This document shows, one piece after another, positions 23,362 through 36,100 of a stretch of DNA of 64,000 bases (position 1 is the stretch's first letter; each line of letters starts with the position of its first letter). A model generated the notes under the pieces. The model worked only from the letters and a program-made list of their open reading frames with translations, was not told the DNA's origin and made no database searches. The position numbers and the translations under genes are program-made. This DNA is from Anthonomus grandis grandis (taxonomy: Eukaryota; Arthropoda; Insecta; Coleoptera; Curculionidae), in assembly GCF_022605725.1 (NCBI RefSeq), contig NC_065548.1:15533644-15597643 (forward strand), given 5' to 3'.

Positions 23362-25412
23362 ATAATTATTTTCTTGTTAATTTTTCTAATAAATTTAAAA
23401 GCATTTAATATTTCTAAAATAGTTGAAGCTATTTTCAACTGAATATGACATTGTCATGAAATTCTGAATATTATTGATATTATTTAATATTTGAATATAT
23501 AATTGATATGATACAAACTATCTACTTTAATTTATAAAAAAAAAACATATTTATTTCATTGATCATTTATTTAATCCTGTTTTAAAATATTTTTTTTTTC
23601 GAATGCCAAATATTTAGAATGTAGATTCCATTAACACCTTAAAGTACTCTAGAGAAACAGGGATCTTCCAGAATTTTTGGTACCACATTTCAGAAATGCT
23701 GGTTTTTCCTGGGATTTCCAGAAGTTGTCTAGAACTTAAAAATACATTTAGCCATAGTAGAAATAGAGCCACTTTTAAACAAAAGTAGGCAGACAGATAA
23801 ATCATATACAGATTTTGTATATCAAGGAAAATACACATATCTTTTGTAGCTGTACATGCAGATAAATTTTCCTGTTTCTTTTTTTGTATTATGTTTGGTC
23901 GTAAATCATCCTTTTCGCAATTATATTGAAAAATTATAAGTAAAATAAGTTTTGAGTGCATACAAGGTTGATTGTTTAATAACGATAATTATGGAGTATA
24001 TGTTAATTATGAAAGGAAGTAAATACCAAAAATTTCCTACTTAAATTTATCGATAAATCTTGATTTATTCAAGATTCAGACATGAAAATATTATTTTCAT
24101 TTTTGCAGACCATTTCAATAATTACAGCATTATTCATAACAGCAACGAATTCTATTGCGTATGTAATTCTAATAGAGGGTGAACTTTTAATGCTTAGTAT
24201 ACGGATTTCCGAAACTATAGCACAAGAGGTTAAATATGGAATAATTGGATTGGCTACGAATAAAGAGGTCAAGAGTTGCACTAAATTATGCGCTCGAGTT
24301 ATTTAATGCATTAGCTATTTGCGTGAGACAGCTTCCACCTACTATAAGTAAGTCGTTTACTATAAGTAAGTCGCTACTACTAGTAGCGACAAAAACGTTT
24401 GGAGGAGCTCTTAATCAGTGAATCATTTTATTCTATGGATCAATTTTATGCACATGACTTTTCAAATACTGATGTCCTTTAATCCTATTTGTGTTCGTCT
24501 ACTCTATTATAATTATTTAAATTATTATTTAATTTAATTGACTATTAATTAATTAATATTTTATTTTAATTAATCTTTAATTAAACTATATTAATTTTAT
24601 TCTATATTTTAACGGATTGACGAATGTAATTTTTATGTGTAGTATTATTTGACTTATGTAAACACAATATTCGTGTATTAGCACCAATAAACAATTTGAA
24701 TTTGAATATAGATATATAGAAAAAGAATTCTAGTTTTGAGAACTCCATTCAAATCCAGTCTTGACTTTAGAATTTGGCTGTCAATACATATTAAGATGAT
24801 CTTGAGATAGCAACTGATTTGATTCCATATTCCATTTTTTGAGGTAAAAGATGCAATATTTCATAATATAGGAAATTATAAAAATGATATTTTATTTAAG
24901 GTAAAATGGCCAAAACATAATGAATCGCTTATTCTAGTTTTATAAATCTTATAATAAATAGCTGAAAACACGTAACAGATATGTGCATGTGCATTTTTGT
25001 ATGATGAACACTCCACAAGACTTGAACAAATTTTCCTCGTATTCTTTGTTATTCCATGAGAACCAAAAATACCGAGAGTGACTAAATATCTTCGTCGTCG
25101 GCTTTCGACTCACGTCTAGGGGCAAAGTTGAGCTCCAGTGTGAACTGCTCGTTTTCATTTCAGGTGCAGTTTTCGTATCGATGCACGTAAATTCTGTTAA
25201 AGTCAAATAGATTGTTAACCCTTATACATTTATTTATTTAATACGAATTAATCATAAGTTCATGTACGATCTACAGTGCATTCACGATAAAAGGAACAAA
25301 TTCATTTAAAATTCAGGAATTTTTTTCTTCTTTTATTTTTTGAACAAATCGATTAGTATTGCCAATTACGCGTTTTTTTAAATTAAAAACTAAAGTCAAT
25401 TTTTGTTTTTTT

Positions 25413-26051
25413 AAAAGTTTATTAAATATGACGTAACAGACTAACGAAACATGTGAAATTAAAACATAACAATTTATTCTAGATTTATTATAGTGACTAA
25501 AGTTTAATTTGTTGTCCATTTGGTTCGATGCGTCGTTTGCAATGAAAATGTTGGTTTCAAATAGAAACTATGACGCCACCATTAATTTTTTATGTGATTT
25601 TTAAGAAAGTAAGTAGACCTTATTACCTGACATAACTATTAACAAGATATGGTTTCAATAAGACAGGGTACCTCCTCACTTTGCCATCGCCGTTCGACAA
25701 TTTCTTGACGCAACTTTTTCTAACAGATGAATTGGACGAAGAGGATCGATTGCGTGGCCTCCAAGGTCACCGAATATAACTCCATCAGATTTTTTCTTAT
25801 GGGGCTATTTGTCCCATCCAAAGTTGTAAATAGACCAAATAATGATTATTTAAAATAAGGAATTCGACAAGAAATTAGACTAATCTATCCGCAAATGATT
25901 GAAAACGTTTAACTGGTTATTTATTGACTTAAAAAAGCATTGAAGTAAATGGACAACAAATTGAACATCAGTTGAAATAAATATTCAATACATTTTTATT
26001 TTGTCATTTCGTATGTTTCATTAGTCTATGACGTCAAATTTGATAAACTCC
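25413..26051 (+). mobile_element. deleted Tc1/mariner-type DNA transposon with inverted ends
   Basis: The left end 25,413-25,470 and right end 25,994-26,051 are imperfect inverted repeats (about 75 percent), sharing GTTTAT-AAAT-TGACGT and AGACTAA-GAAACAT. Between them the + strand reads IGRRGSIAWPPRSPNITPSDF and FFLWGYL, the last-aspartate block of a DDE transposase (WPPRSPDLTPLDFFLWG). The catalytic core upstream is missing, so the copy is non-autonomous. Confidence 0.6.
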
Positions 26052-27763
26052 TGACTTTAGGCATATGGTATGCTATACAAAAAGTATTTAGAATAATATC
26101 ATAGAATTGTAAAATGACATGATATACAAGGTGTTCCATCTAAAAAAAGTAATGTTGACGCCATATTTTTTACTTGAGGTATCCTGTATAGAAAATTTTT
26201 ATTGCAAAAAACGCGCAAGTGACAAAGCTAATTGACGTGCTCGAAAAATAAACGAAAAAAACACCTGAATTTTAAATGAATTTGTTCTTTTCCGATGAAA
26301 GAAATGCACTATATAATAAATTATTAAGAACCCTGTTAAAATAGGCATTAACTGATTGGACAATATAGGGAAAGAATCTTGATTATCCTGCAACGGTCAT
26401 TATATCTCATCTCCTGTCATGCTGTATTTAATGTCTACCTAGGAATTTTAGCTTAAAATACTATTGGTTGTTATACGTGTTTCCGGGAAGCATCATTAAA
26501 TATAGACTGTAACTGCTTATTTCATCTCTCTAATACCAAACCAGAGTCAATCGCAAGTGGTCACAATAGCAACATTCCATATAGATCAATGAAGGATAAT
26601 GATGAGCAGAAAGAAGATATTATTTGAAACTTATCTCAAAAAAAATCACTTTTAACATTAGATAAAAGATTCTGATTAAAAATTTCTTTGTGATATATGC
26701 TGTGCATCTTTGTAAACTTATTACAAAGACTGCGAAACCACATATACTGATTATATTTAAAGTGTAATTCCAGTACATGAATTTCTAAATTTGTATTCGT
26801 TTTACAGTTTCCTATGCTAAGACTCTCCGATATACCTTAATGATTGCACTCAAGTAACAAAATAAATGATGTAAGTAGCTTCTCTCTCTCTAATCTGTGT
26901 GTTCAGTAAGTATAATTTACAGACAAAATATATAATATGGTTACTTTCCCAAGGACTTTCTTACGCTTCTATTTATCGTTGTCCGTATTTGGATTTTATA
27001 ACCATCATTAAGACGAATTTATAGATTTTATTTACAGTATTGATTTTCCCAATAGATAGCTTAATGATTAATTTTGTTTTAATTTTTAAACAAAGAATTG
27101 TTCTAATATCAATTTCTTAACTCCTGTCCTAAATAATTTTTAAGATATAGTATTTCTAAGCAACAGTGGAATATGGTTAAAATATATCTTCTTCACACAT
27201 GACAAAACTTTGGGTATTGGCAATTTTATAGTAAATGATGAACGGGTGGAATTTGCGTTTATTCAGTGAATGATTGAAGAATACTTTTTGTATTGAAGAA
27301 GCAGTCTCAAGTACTGGTAAAATATGGCTTATAAGATTCTCTATGTTTAATCAAAGACAAATATCTTATGGCAAGCAGACATTTTTTAAAATACACTTAA
27401 AATTTAAAATATTTGTCTTTGAAACATTAAATGACAATAAAGTACAGTCGCACCATCCTTTAATATTTGCCAAATCCTGGTTAACCAATTTCCTTTCAAA
27501 GATTCCCATATTGAATAAAGGTTGCTCGGTTAACCCTGCCATCTATGTTGTTATTTATTTTATAAACACATAGTGCGTTTATTGCGGAAATATTTAGCAA
27601 GTTATAGAATATGACCATAGGCCAGCCTCTTGTATTTCTTGCAAAATAATTTTTTTGACAAAGTTGATCAACTAAGTGAACACAAATTTTAGTATGGTTG
27701 TAAAAAGTGATCATCTCGGGTTTCTGCTGCTTGTTGCTTCACCAATGCAATCATCGTGATGCA

Positions 27764-27998
27764 AGTTACGGGTACCAACCCGCCACCTTATGCTGACACT
27801 GCATACTTTATTTAGAAATAGCTTAGTTTGTATTGTCATCATTTTTAGAACCTATAAATATAATGTAATAGACAAGAGCAACAGTTATTAATATAGTAAT
27901 CGATGTAGTCATTATCTATCAATCAAGTTAGTTGTTGTTCCCTGTTCTCAATAAATTGGTTTTTTAAAAAAGGAAATGCTGGTTGTTGTCCTATAACT
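27764..27998 (+). repeat. 5' LTR of the errantivirus-type element
   Basis: 235 bp. It contains CCTATAAATATAATG (TATA-like) and a CAATAAATT polyadenylation signal near the end. It pairs with 28,604-28,847 at roughly 96 percent, apart from a 9-base indel next to GTTAGTTGT. Confidence 0.9.
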
Positions 27999-28249
27999 GG
28001 CGCAGTCGGTAGTTCGGTCTTTCCAATACTGGACAAAAATCGCCATATTTGGGTCCGTTTCTACGGTTTGAAGACCGTACAATCCCTGGAAGCTGAAAGA
28101 AGACCTGCAGAAACCTTCAAAGAACAAGAATCGTCGGAAGTACCTGCAGCGATCCAATTGAAGCAACCACCCGTTCAACACCGGATTGAGAACAGCTATA
28201 GTTTAGGTCCTGGGAATACAAAAATCGATTCCTTTAGGAAATTATGCTA

Positions 28250-28508
28250 AGAGACAAATGGAAATTTTGGCAAGAACTTTACTCCCTTTGAACTCAATAG
28301 CTTAAACTTCGATGAACTTAAGAACATTCAAACCATGATGGACATCCAAGCCAAGAAAATGGAAGAAACCAGCCAAGGACCTGTCCATATAACAAATGTT
28401 AGCGTATGAACCATCATCCTGTATATCCTGATGACCACTGTAGCCGCCTTCCTATTGCTAAGAAAGACAAGAAAATTGATCCAGACCAAAAGAAAACATC
28501 CCAACTAA
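28250..28508 (+). pseudogene. remnant of the env C-terminus in the LTR element
   Basis: An in-frame stretch ending in a TAA at 28,506-28,508 has a short extracellular part, one hydrophobic membrane segment (about 28,409-28,460) and a basic cytoplasmic tail, the layout of the end of an errantivirus envelope protein. A TGA at 28,406-28,408 lies just before the membrane segment and the rest of the gene is missing, so it is defective. The short ORF at 28,068-28,250 upstream may be leader or a gag/env start. Confidence 0.5.
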
Positions 28509-28603
28509 ACCACCACCACGAACAGTGACGACGAAGAAACCCTACAGAATCCGAGCCATATTGTCATATAATTCACCCCTGGGCTCATTTCTTAGGAGGG
28601 AGG

Positions 28604-28847
28604 AGTTACGGGTACCAACCCGCCACCTTATGCTGACCCTGCATACTTTATTTAGAAATAGCTTAGTTTGTATTGTTATTATTTTTAGAACCTATAAATA
28701 TAATGTAATAGACAAGGGCAACAATTATTAATATAGTAATCGATGTAGTCATTATCTATCAATCAAGTTAGTTGTAAGTTAAGTTAGTCCCTGTTCTCAA
28801 TAAATTTGTTATTTAAAAAAGCAAATGCTGGTTGTTGTTCTATAACT
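28604..28847 (+). repeat. 3' LTR of the errantivirus-type element
   Basis: 244 bp, same ends (AGTTACGGG...ATAACT) and same signals as the 5' LTR. It is preceded directly by the polypurine tract. Confidence 0.9.
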
Positions 28848-29195
28848 TGCATCGTAGAAATGACCAATACTACATTAATTTTTTTGGGACAGTAGGAAAC
28901 CAGGGTGCAATTATTTTGAAAGCCAAAAACTCTCTTTCTTGTTTTTGCGAATTGTCCCCACATAAGTAATTTTTTTTTCGTTTAACAACTCGTTAACCAA
29001 TACGATTCTGGTAAACCATTTACCTCCTGTTATATTTCGATTGGAGTACTGAATTGATTCTATCATTCTCATGACAATGTCCTTTGCGTTTTGCTGATAT
29101 GTACCTGGTGATTGGAGGCCGACATAAGTTTCCAGTTTGACTGTGTATGCTGTTTTAGCGTTCACTAAGGCAAATGTTTTTATCCCATACTTACT

Positions 29196-29309
29196 ATTAT
29201 AAAAGCATCACAGAATGGTTTCTGTGATGCTGTAGATTTTGTGTTTTTACCTTTTATAAAAGTGTATGACAAGCATCTTTGGGATAATTTATGAATTTTT
29301 CGAGTTAAA
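29196..29309. mobile_element. 114-bp insertion in the piggyBac gene with 11-bp target duplication
   Basis: CCATACTTACT occurs at 29,185-29,195 and 29,310-29,320. Both copies encode the SKYG of the transposase on the - strand, so the DNA between them is an insertion. It contains a perfect 11-bp stem GCATCACAGAA/TTCTGTGATGC (29,205-29,215 and 29,220-29,230) with a 4-base loop. It has no A-tail and no inverted termini. Confidence 0.65.
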
Positions 29310-30110
29310 CCATACTTACTAGGCTTATTGGGTATCTACCGAAATAAGCAACGACCTCTAAACGCAAGCAACTGCTCATCTGTGAGGTATTCGCTCGGCG
29401 AATATTTTTTCTCAAAATTGTTAACAGATAGTTCACACTTCTCTAATTGCTCTCATTTCATCACCCTCCCTACGAGCATTTCGGTAATTGATGTTGTCGA
29501 ACCTTGTATACCTCAAAAGAAAGCGAAAACGTTACTCACTTATTGTCAAGTTGCATGATTCAAGGCCATTTCCTTTTCAGTTATCCCACAACAGAGAACT
29601 ATTTTTACAAGAATATTTCAAGGTGCCTCTTAGATATAGATGCCCAATAAATACTATTACTTCTATTTCGTCAGTTTCCCTTGTGTCTTGGTCTCTTTTC
29701 GCGCACACATTCAATGTAAATATTGGTGCAAGTAACCATTACTGAGATAATTCTGTCGTTTATAAAAAGTTTTAAAGTTTCCACTTCTTTTTTGACTTTT
29801 AGGCATTTCTTGCATCACCTCTAGGACCAGGCAAATGTGTAATTATGTATGCGCTCGTGTTCTTACATTTATTGGTGGACACATCTTCATCCACTTAGAT
29901 GTCCGGTCTTTATCAATATAAAATTTAGATCTAACACCGTTGGTGCTATTGGATTCCGAATCATCGTCAGAAGGAACTAAATCACTTTCAGAAATATTCT
30001 GCTCTGACTCGAACTGAGACGGGTGGTTATTCTCGAAAAGAATATTTTCCTCGCTTTGATCACCCAGATCTTCATTTTCAGGCAAATTAATCCTCTTCGG
30101 TAAGTTCTTC

Positions 30111-31974
30111 TACCCATTTCAGCCACACCCACTTAAAATAAATCAACGATAACAACGCATCGAGTAACATAAAGACATTGAAATTTGAATGCCCTATGCT
30201 ATGCTTCTTAGTCAAAAGGTACCGAGCATGTTGGCATCAGTATTCAATGAGCGAAGCGACTAACGTACGGTTAAATTGCTACATATGAACATAACCCTTT
30301 TAAAAGAAATAAAACCTTTACTAAGGTTTCTTTTCTTTTTCTTGAAAGGAAAAGGTTGTGTTGAAAAAATTAAGATGAAAGAATAATTAGGTACTAAGAT
30401 TGCTTACGCTAGTTCGTTTACTTTTAATACCAGTGATACAACTTATACTATAGAAGGCATCAATGGAGAGAGCAAGTTATAGAGATTGTATGATTACCAA
30501 AGAGCTAAAGATAAGAGTAATAGCGTTAAAACGACTTACTGATCACGATTCGACTATCTGATCACGAGCAATCTTCTTCATCTCAATAAACTTAATTTTG
30601 AATGCAGTGAAGAGCTGATTGCTTTCCAATGAGCGCCAACTAAAGAAGGCGTAAGTAAGGTGATTTCAGTTGGAGGTTTAGGCAGAAGATATTGATGAAG
30701 GTGTAGTTTCGCAGGAAGGTTATATTATTTTTATTGAGAGGGAACCTCGCCTTGGTTTCTGATTGAAAAGGTTACAATAATTTGATTTTTCAGATTAGAA
30801 TTTTAGAAGGTGGAAAATATAAGATTAATATTCTGTTGACTGAAGAGTCTTCTATCGGTTTTGTGTAGATATTTTTGAAAATGTTGTGAAATATTTACTA
30901 CAGTGTGCACACTTTATTTTAATCTGTTAACGAATAACTGTCCTTCGCTGCACACCTTTTAAAATTATATAAATAATTGCAAGCTGCAAGATAAGATAAG
31001 CGAGCACACAACTAATAAGTGAAAAGCCAAAAAGAGTATGCATACATAAGATATCTTAGTATAGGTAAATGCAATATGTTTTGGGGCAAAACGAATTGAA
31101 AATACGACATTCCATTTAAAATTTAAGTCCACAAAAAGCTGATCGCAACAATCAGCTGATGCACGTGTGCCATCTTAAAGAAATCCCTTTTTTCGGACTG
31201 GGCGCACTTTTTCTTTCACAGACCATTAGTTGACAACAATAGAAATCTATTGTTAGAAAGTCACCTGATAACAAGGTAAAGGTGCACACGCACCACAGAT
31301 TTCTTAGGTATCTTTAAAAGGACTTGTTTGGTTTTTTTATTTTTAAAGGTCCGTAGGGATGCCTCTAAGGTACGATGCGGGGGTGCAACGATAACAATAC
31401 GCAAGATGTTTCTAAAGGACTCTGTGAGAAATAAGAGATTCTGCATGGTCTGGGTTTTCTTGGAAAAAAAGTTGGCGGGAATTCCCATGTTATTTCCTTT
31501 TTGGTGAGTCTCATTTTTTCCCAAAAAAAAACAGTTAGTAAAGTCACAAAACTGAACAAACGCGAGTAGACGAATTGAATCTCGTATGAGGGGAAATGTT
31601 TAGTCTTGTTAACCTCGAATAAATAAATTACTGCAAATGTAATATTTACATTCATACTATATACCGCATTTTCCAGGATACGGTTAGATATTTGTGGAAA
31701 ATTGATTACTTCTAGTAGCTAGTTAAACAGATAGCAATATAGATACAATCTAAATTATCCTACTGCATATTTTATTCTTGATAGGTGACATAACTATAAA
31801 TGAAATAAAATTAAATGAATCTTAAGCAGTATTCGTTTTACTCGATTTTAGTGATTGCAACTTTATATTTTTAGTAAAAATTAGCGGTCGGGTTGCCTCT
31901 TAAAATCGGTTAATGGAAACCAGTATCTTTTCACTAGCAAAATGGTACTTCCACTTCCAAGCACTTTAAAAATA
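30111..31974. other. no gene recognised
   Basis: Two overlapping - strand ORFs (31,261-31,655) of 87 and 96 codons have no familiar motif and look like chance frames. Confidence 0.4.
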
Positions 31975-33110
31975 ATTCTGTTTAAATTTGCGTCCAGTCA
32001 GTTTCTATTCTATACAAAGTTCTGAAAAGGGTAGCTCATATCCAAATATCATAATTAACATAAAACATAGCGTAATTCACCGTACAACTTAATATTACAG
32101 ATAATACTTGAAGGATGCCTTGATGAAAAGCTAGCATTAATATTGGTATTACTGGACCATTCAAAGGCCTTCGATGTGATAGATTACGATCTTCTTTGCT
32201 CTAAACTGTCCTACTATGGATTTGATGACACCTTAACATGTTTTTTAGACCCAATCTCTCTAACAGGTCAGGTCGTTAGAGTGAAGAACATCTCTCGCTC
32301 GAAAGCAGTTGTGTTGAGTGTACCACAAAGAAGTCAATTTTTGGCGCTCTGCTTTTTGCTGTGTTATATTTCAGATATCTTTTCACAAATTCAAAACACT
32401 TTTGTTTAAATTTGATCCCTCTAACCCAGAAAGTGCGGCGTCTTTTCTAAATTGATTTATTTTTATTATTTGATTTACAAACCATTTTGAAAGATTCTAA
32501 GCAACATAATTTAAAAATCCTTTCCAAAAAAACAGAGATGCTTTCTTTTTTTTCTAAAAGTCAATATACTTACAAATAGACTTCAACTAATTATAGATAA
32601 TGAAATTTTGCAATTTTCTGAATATGTCAAAAATTTGGGTTTAAATTTGGATGTAAAATTTAAATTTGATAAACATGTTCAAGGCTTGTTACAAAGAACT
32701 ATATAAAAATGAAGACTGAAGAGAAAAATGTGTGCCGACAGGTACATTTTAAATTTTAAAATGAGAAAAAAGTTGTGCAATGTTCTTGATATGTTTATAT
32801 ATAACTACTGCTTCATTGTGGTGGGATGGTTAACGTGCATAATATATACAAATTGTGTTATATGATATTCTTTAGAAAACGTTTGGACTGTTAGAAACCT
32901 AAGTACATATACCAAAAATTAGAGCTGCGAAATGTGCACAAATTAAATTTAAGAGACTTTCATTATTTTTCAATACCTAGCCATAAAATTTATCATTTCA
33001 AAAAAGCTTTTCTTACAACTGTATTAAACTTTATAACTCACTTTCATTAAATCTAGTTATTATATAAATTATAATTCATAGGTTTACCAATATAGTACAA
33101 CACTAAAAAT
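31975..33110 (+). mobile_element. non-LTR retrotransposon remnant, reverse transcriptase to C-terminus
   Basis: The + strand gives LRPVSILYKVLK, then LVLLDHSKAFDVIDYDLLCS with KLSYYGF (RT blocks 2-3; 32,143 on), VVLSVPQRSQF (decayed VPQGS), NLGLNLDVKFKFDKHV (32,620-32,680) and LRDFHYFSIPSHKIYHFKKAF (32,950-33,010). The endonuclease half is missing and frames change repeatedly. It resembles Jockey/CR1-type LINEs of insects. Confidence 0.75.
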
Positions 33111-36100
33111 TTGGTTTCGCATTTTCGTTTTGAATAAAAGTTTCTATTACAGAAATGTTTATTTTTTTGTTAATATTTGCTTCTACGTTGTAGCCACATA
33201 GGGACTGCAGTTGGTTAAGTGGCGAAATGGCCTATGGCTAAATTTCGCCGACGGTTGTCCTCGGTATGTGCATTATGATATATTTGTACAACGTATTAGT
33301 ATATTTTATGCATATGCCACTAAATACATATATTAAATGAAGCCCTAGATCAAGATTTTGTGACATAATAGACCTGTAAACAATTATCAATCGCAAAGTA
33401 AGAAATATTGTGATCAGCAATATTATCAACTAAAAAATAATTGAATTGCAGTACTTCCCATGCATTCGAGTTGTGCAAAGTATATAATCAAATTTCAGCA
33501 CAGATTCATTAGTCTTTTATGCAGCGGAGATAAAATATGAAAATAGACACTAAGTACAACATATAAAACACTAAAATGTGGTTTTAGAAAAATCAATAAA
33601 AAAAGTTGACATGATCAAGACGAAATTATCATCATGTTAATCAAGCTGGGTATTCAAACTTATTTTATTTCTTTGCCGAAGAAAGTACTGTAATGAAGTA
33701 TCATCAAAGTGAAAAATTTAAAATAACTAAAATAAGACAGAAGCCATTTTTTTTAAATTAATTGGTTTATAACGGTATAGAGATACAATCCTTACTGAAA
33801 TGGGTGGTCATTTTATGCGGAACGAGACTATAACTACAGCTAAATTTAAATAAGTTAGAATTGAAAAATTATATTTTAAAATTGAACCACAATTAAAAGT
33901 CCTAAAGAAACAATATAATAAATGTCCTGATTTTAGTCTTAACTTTAAAGATAGCCCTTCAAACAAATACTGAAACAGAAAATAAATGAAAAAAGGAAAT
34001 AATCCTTTTTTTTTATAACTGTCGAAAAATAATTTATATTTTATTTTTTTTTTGTAGTTTGACCTTCATTATCAGTTTATTTTTTTAGATATCGTTCTGG
34101 TTTTAGTTTTTGGACCGATATATCACGTATATAAGAAAAAAAATTTGCATTTTCCATTATAAACTTCGTTCTCTCATACATTATTAATAACATAAGTTTT
34201 CTTCTTAAAAGTATCAAAATAATTAGACCAAATATTCAGAGTCAGAGTCAAAGGCAAATGTCATGAGAAATTCTAATAGCAATATACCTTTTAGTATGGT
34301 TATAAGTTAATGAAGATGTATGTGTTAAATAAAGATGGACTTGGGACAATATTAATATTTAATTAGTTTTCGTCATTGCTAAGCACTGATATATATACAA
34401 GAAGATCTCTGATTTATCAAAAAGTAGCTAAGAAAAATTTGGGAAGTAGGTTTTATTCTTGTATTTTTCTTTCAAACCAACTTTTAACAAATATTATCCG
34501 ACGTTTCGTATTTTGGACATCATAACCAACCTTTTTATATAGATTCATTGGATTAAAATAAAAAGAAGACTAAATTTGAAGATGGAAGCCAAAAGACGAA
34601 ACGTCGGAAAAGTTTATTGTGTAAATAAAAGGCAGATGTGCAATGTATTTAAAAATGAAGCCAGGAAAAAACAAACACTTACAAACTCCTTCCCTAATTT
34701 GGCTTTTAATAGTCAAGATCCCAATGGTGCCTTTGGAATTTGTTCAAATACCCTGTATAGTATAACAATTTTAATAATATCTTACGTTAAAATACCAAAA
34801 AATCATAATTTTCTTAACCTAAGCTCTAAAGACATACATAATAAAAAGACATAGAACTAGAATGAACGGTCACTTTATACAGGTTAGATATTCCTTTAGG
34901 TAGCATATTCTTTCTTCGGAAAACAGCTGTTCGGTTACGGCCTGATTCTGTCATATGTTGGACAATTACTTCTAACTTTTCGAAAAAGAAAGAATGGCCT
35001 TTAGACCCTTATTTAAACCCTTAGAGGTATACTGGCTATGTTTCTCTCGAAATCGTAGTTCATAAGCAATAATATAATATGGATATGTTATGGCACTGAC
35101 CTCAATGTGAAAGATATATGATTCAACTTAGATTATTTCTCTAACTTTTTGTTAAATAAAATTCCAAATAATTTTAATTCATCATATTCAAGTACAAAAT
35201 TCTTAACAGTAAATTATTTTATGAGCTTTTATAATAGGGAAAACACGTCACCCAAATTATTTTGCCCTTTGTAAAATCGAAAAAAAAATGCGACGTAAAC
35301 GTGCCTTAAACAAAAACTGAACCGCCTGTTGCTTCAAATAATTATTATGGCCAGAAGATGTTCGCCAGGTGATATTTGGTCCCTCCTATAGCATTTAAAG
35401 GAAGTCATAAAACTGTATTCAATACTTTACTTACGAATACTGCAAGCATTTTTTTGATTATAATAATTTAGCCGAAAAATACGACATCTACTAATATGCA
35501 TTCAACCTAAAAACCACAACGAAATTGCTACTTCCAAAGACTTTTTTTATTCAATATGAAATGTTCGAGATAACATTGTGCAAATCCCATTCCTGGTCAT
35601 TTTTACCTGTTGCAAATAATAGTATTCTTTAAGACCCAATGGGACATTTCAAGCAGATATTGCTCAAAATCTCGATCCATATGATTTCCTTCTTTGACGG
35701 ATTAGCTGATTCGGGTCGGGTTTTTAAATGACAAAAGAGACGCAGAACCGGGATTTAAAATCCTTTAAAGGTCGCAAAGAAAACCTTTGATGTGTTATTA
35801 TTTCGTAATATTGTAGGTGTGAACATATGGGACAGTTTTTAGATCGTGGGAATAGGTCATTGCTTGGGGTATCTGGAAGTCAGGTAGTTTTGTGTTTGAC
35901 AACTGTTGCGTTTATTTTTTGTTAGTTTTAAGTTACGATATTACCCATTCAGAATCTTAAGAAGTTATTGATTGTATTATCAACAATCATCACAATTATT
36001 ACGTTAGTGACTCGACGTTATTAGGTTTTATGCCTTGTCAAAAATAATCTTTGCATTTTTATATAGTTACTGTCACTATTTAAACTGTTATTCCTATAAT

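Larger units (their letters stand above)
27764..28847 (+). mobile_element. LTR retrotransposon, errantivirus (gypsy/17.6-like), internally deleted
   Basis: Two LTRs (27,764-27,998 and 28,604-28,847) begin AGTTACGGG and end ATAACT. The target site TGCA is repeated at 27,760-27,763 and 28,848-28,851. TGGCGCAGTCGGTAG directly after the left LTR is a primer-binding site of the type used by 17.6/297-group elements (tRNA-Ser). A purine tract (TTAGGAGGGAGGAG) precedes the right LTR. Only about 600 bases remain inside; gag, protease, reverse transcriptase and integrase are gone. The LTRs differ at about nine positions plus one indel, so the insertion is old. Confidence 0.9.
27480..30110 (-). pseudogene. 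piggyBac-type transposase gene, broken by two insertions
   Basis: Read downwards on the - strand, the blocks are in family order: an acidic N-terminus with SDDDSES and KWMK (29,843-30,085), FLLRYTRFDNINYRNARREG (about 29,440-29,520), EQLLAFRGRC and IPNKPSKYG (about 29,320-29,375), NAKTAYTVKLETYVG, GKWFTRIVLVNELL, YVGTIRKNKKE (28,911-29,165), LVISTMHHDD across the LTR element, FYNHTK, HLVDQLC, ARNTRGWPMVIFYNLLNISA (27,496-27,714). Stops and frameshifts make it dead. An LTR element (27,764-28,847) and a 114-bp insertion (29,196-29,309) interrupt it, each with target duplications that rejoin the reading when removed. Terminal inverted repeats and TTAA sites were not located. Confidence 0.85.

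Noticed and set aside
23614..23961. 115-codon - ORF
   Set aside because: No domain, signal peptide or conserved motif that I recognise, in a repeat-rich AT-rich region.
24334..24392. Short tandem TACTATAAGTAAGTCG copies and a 21-bp palindrome as a regulatory site
   Set aside because: Real as sequence, but too short and isolated to assign a function.
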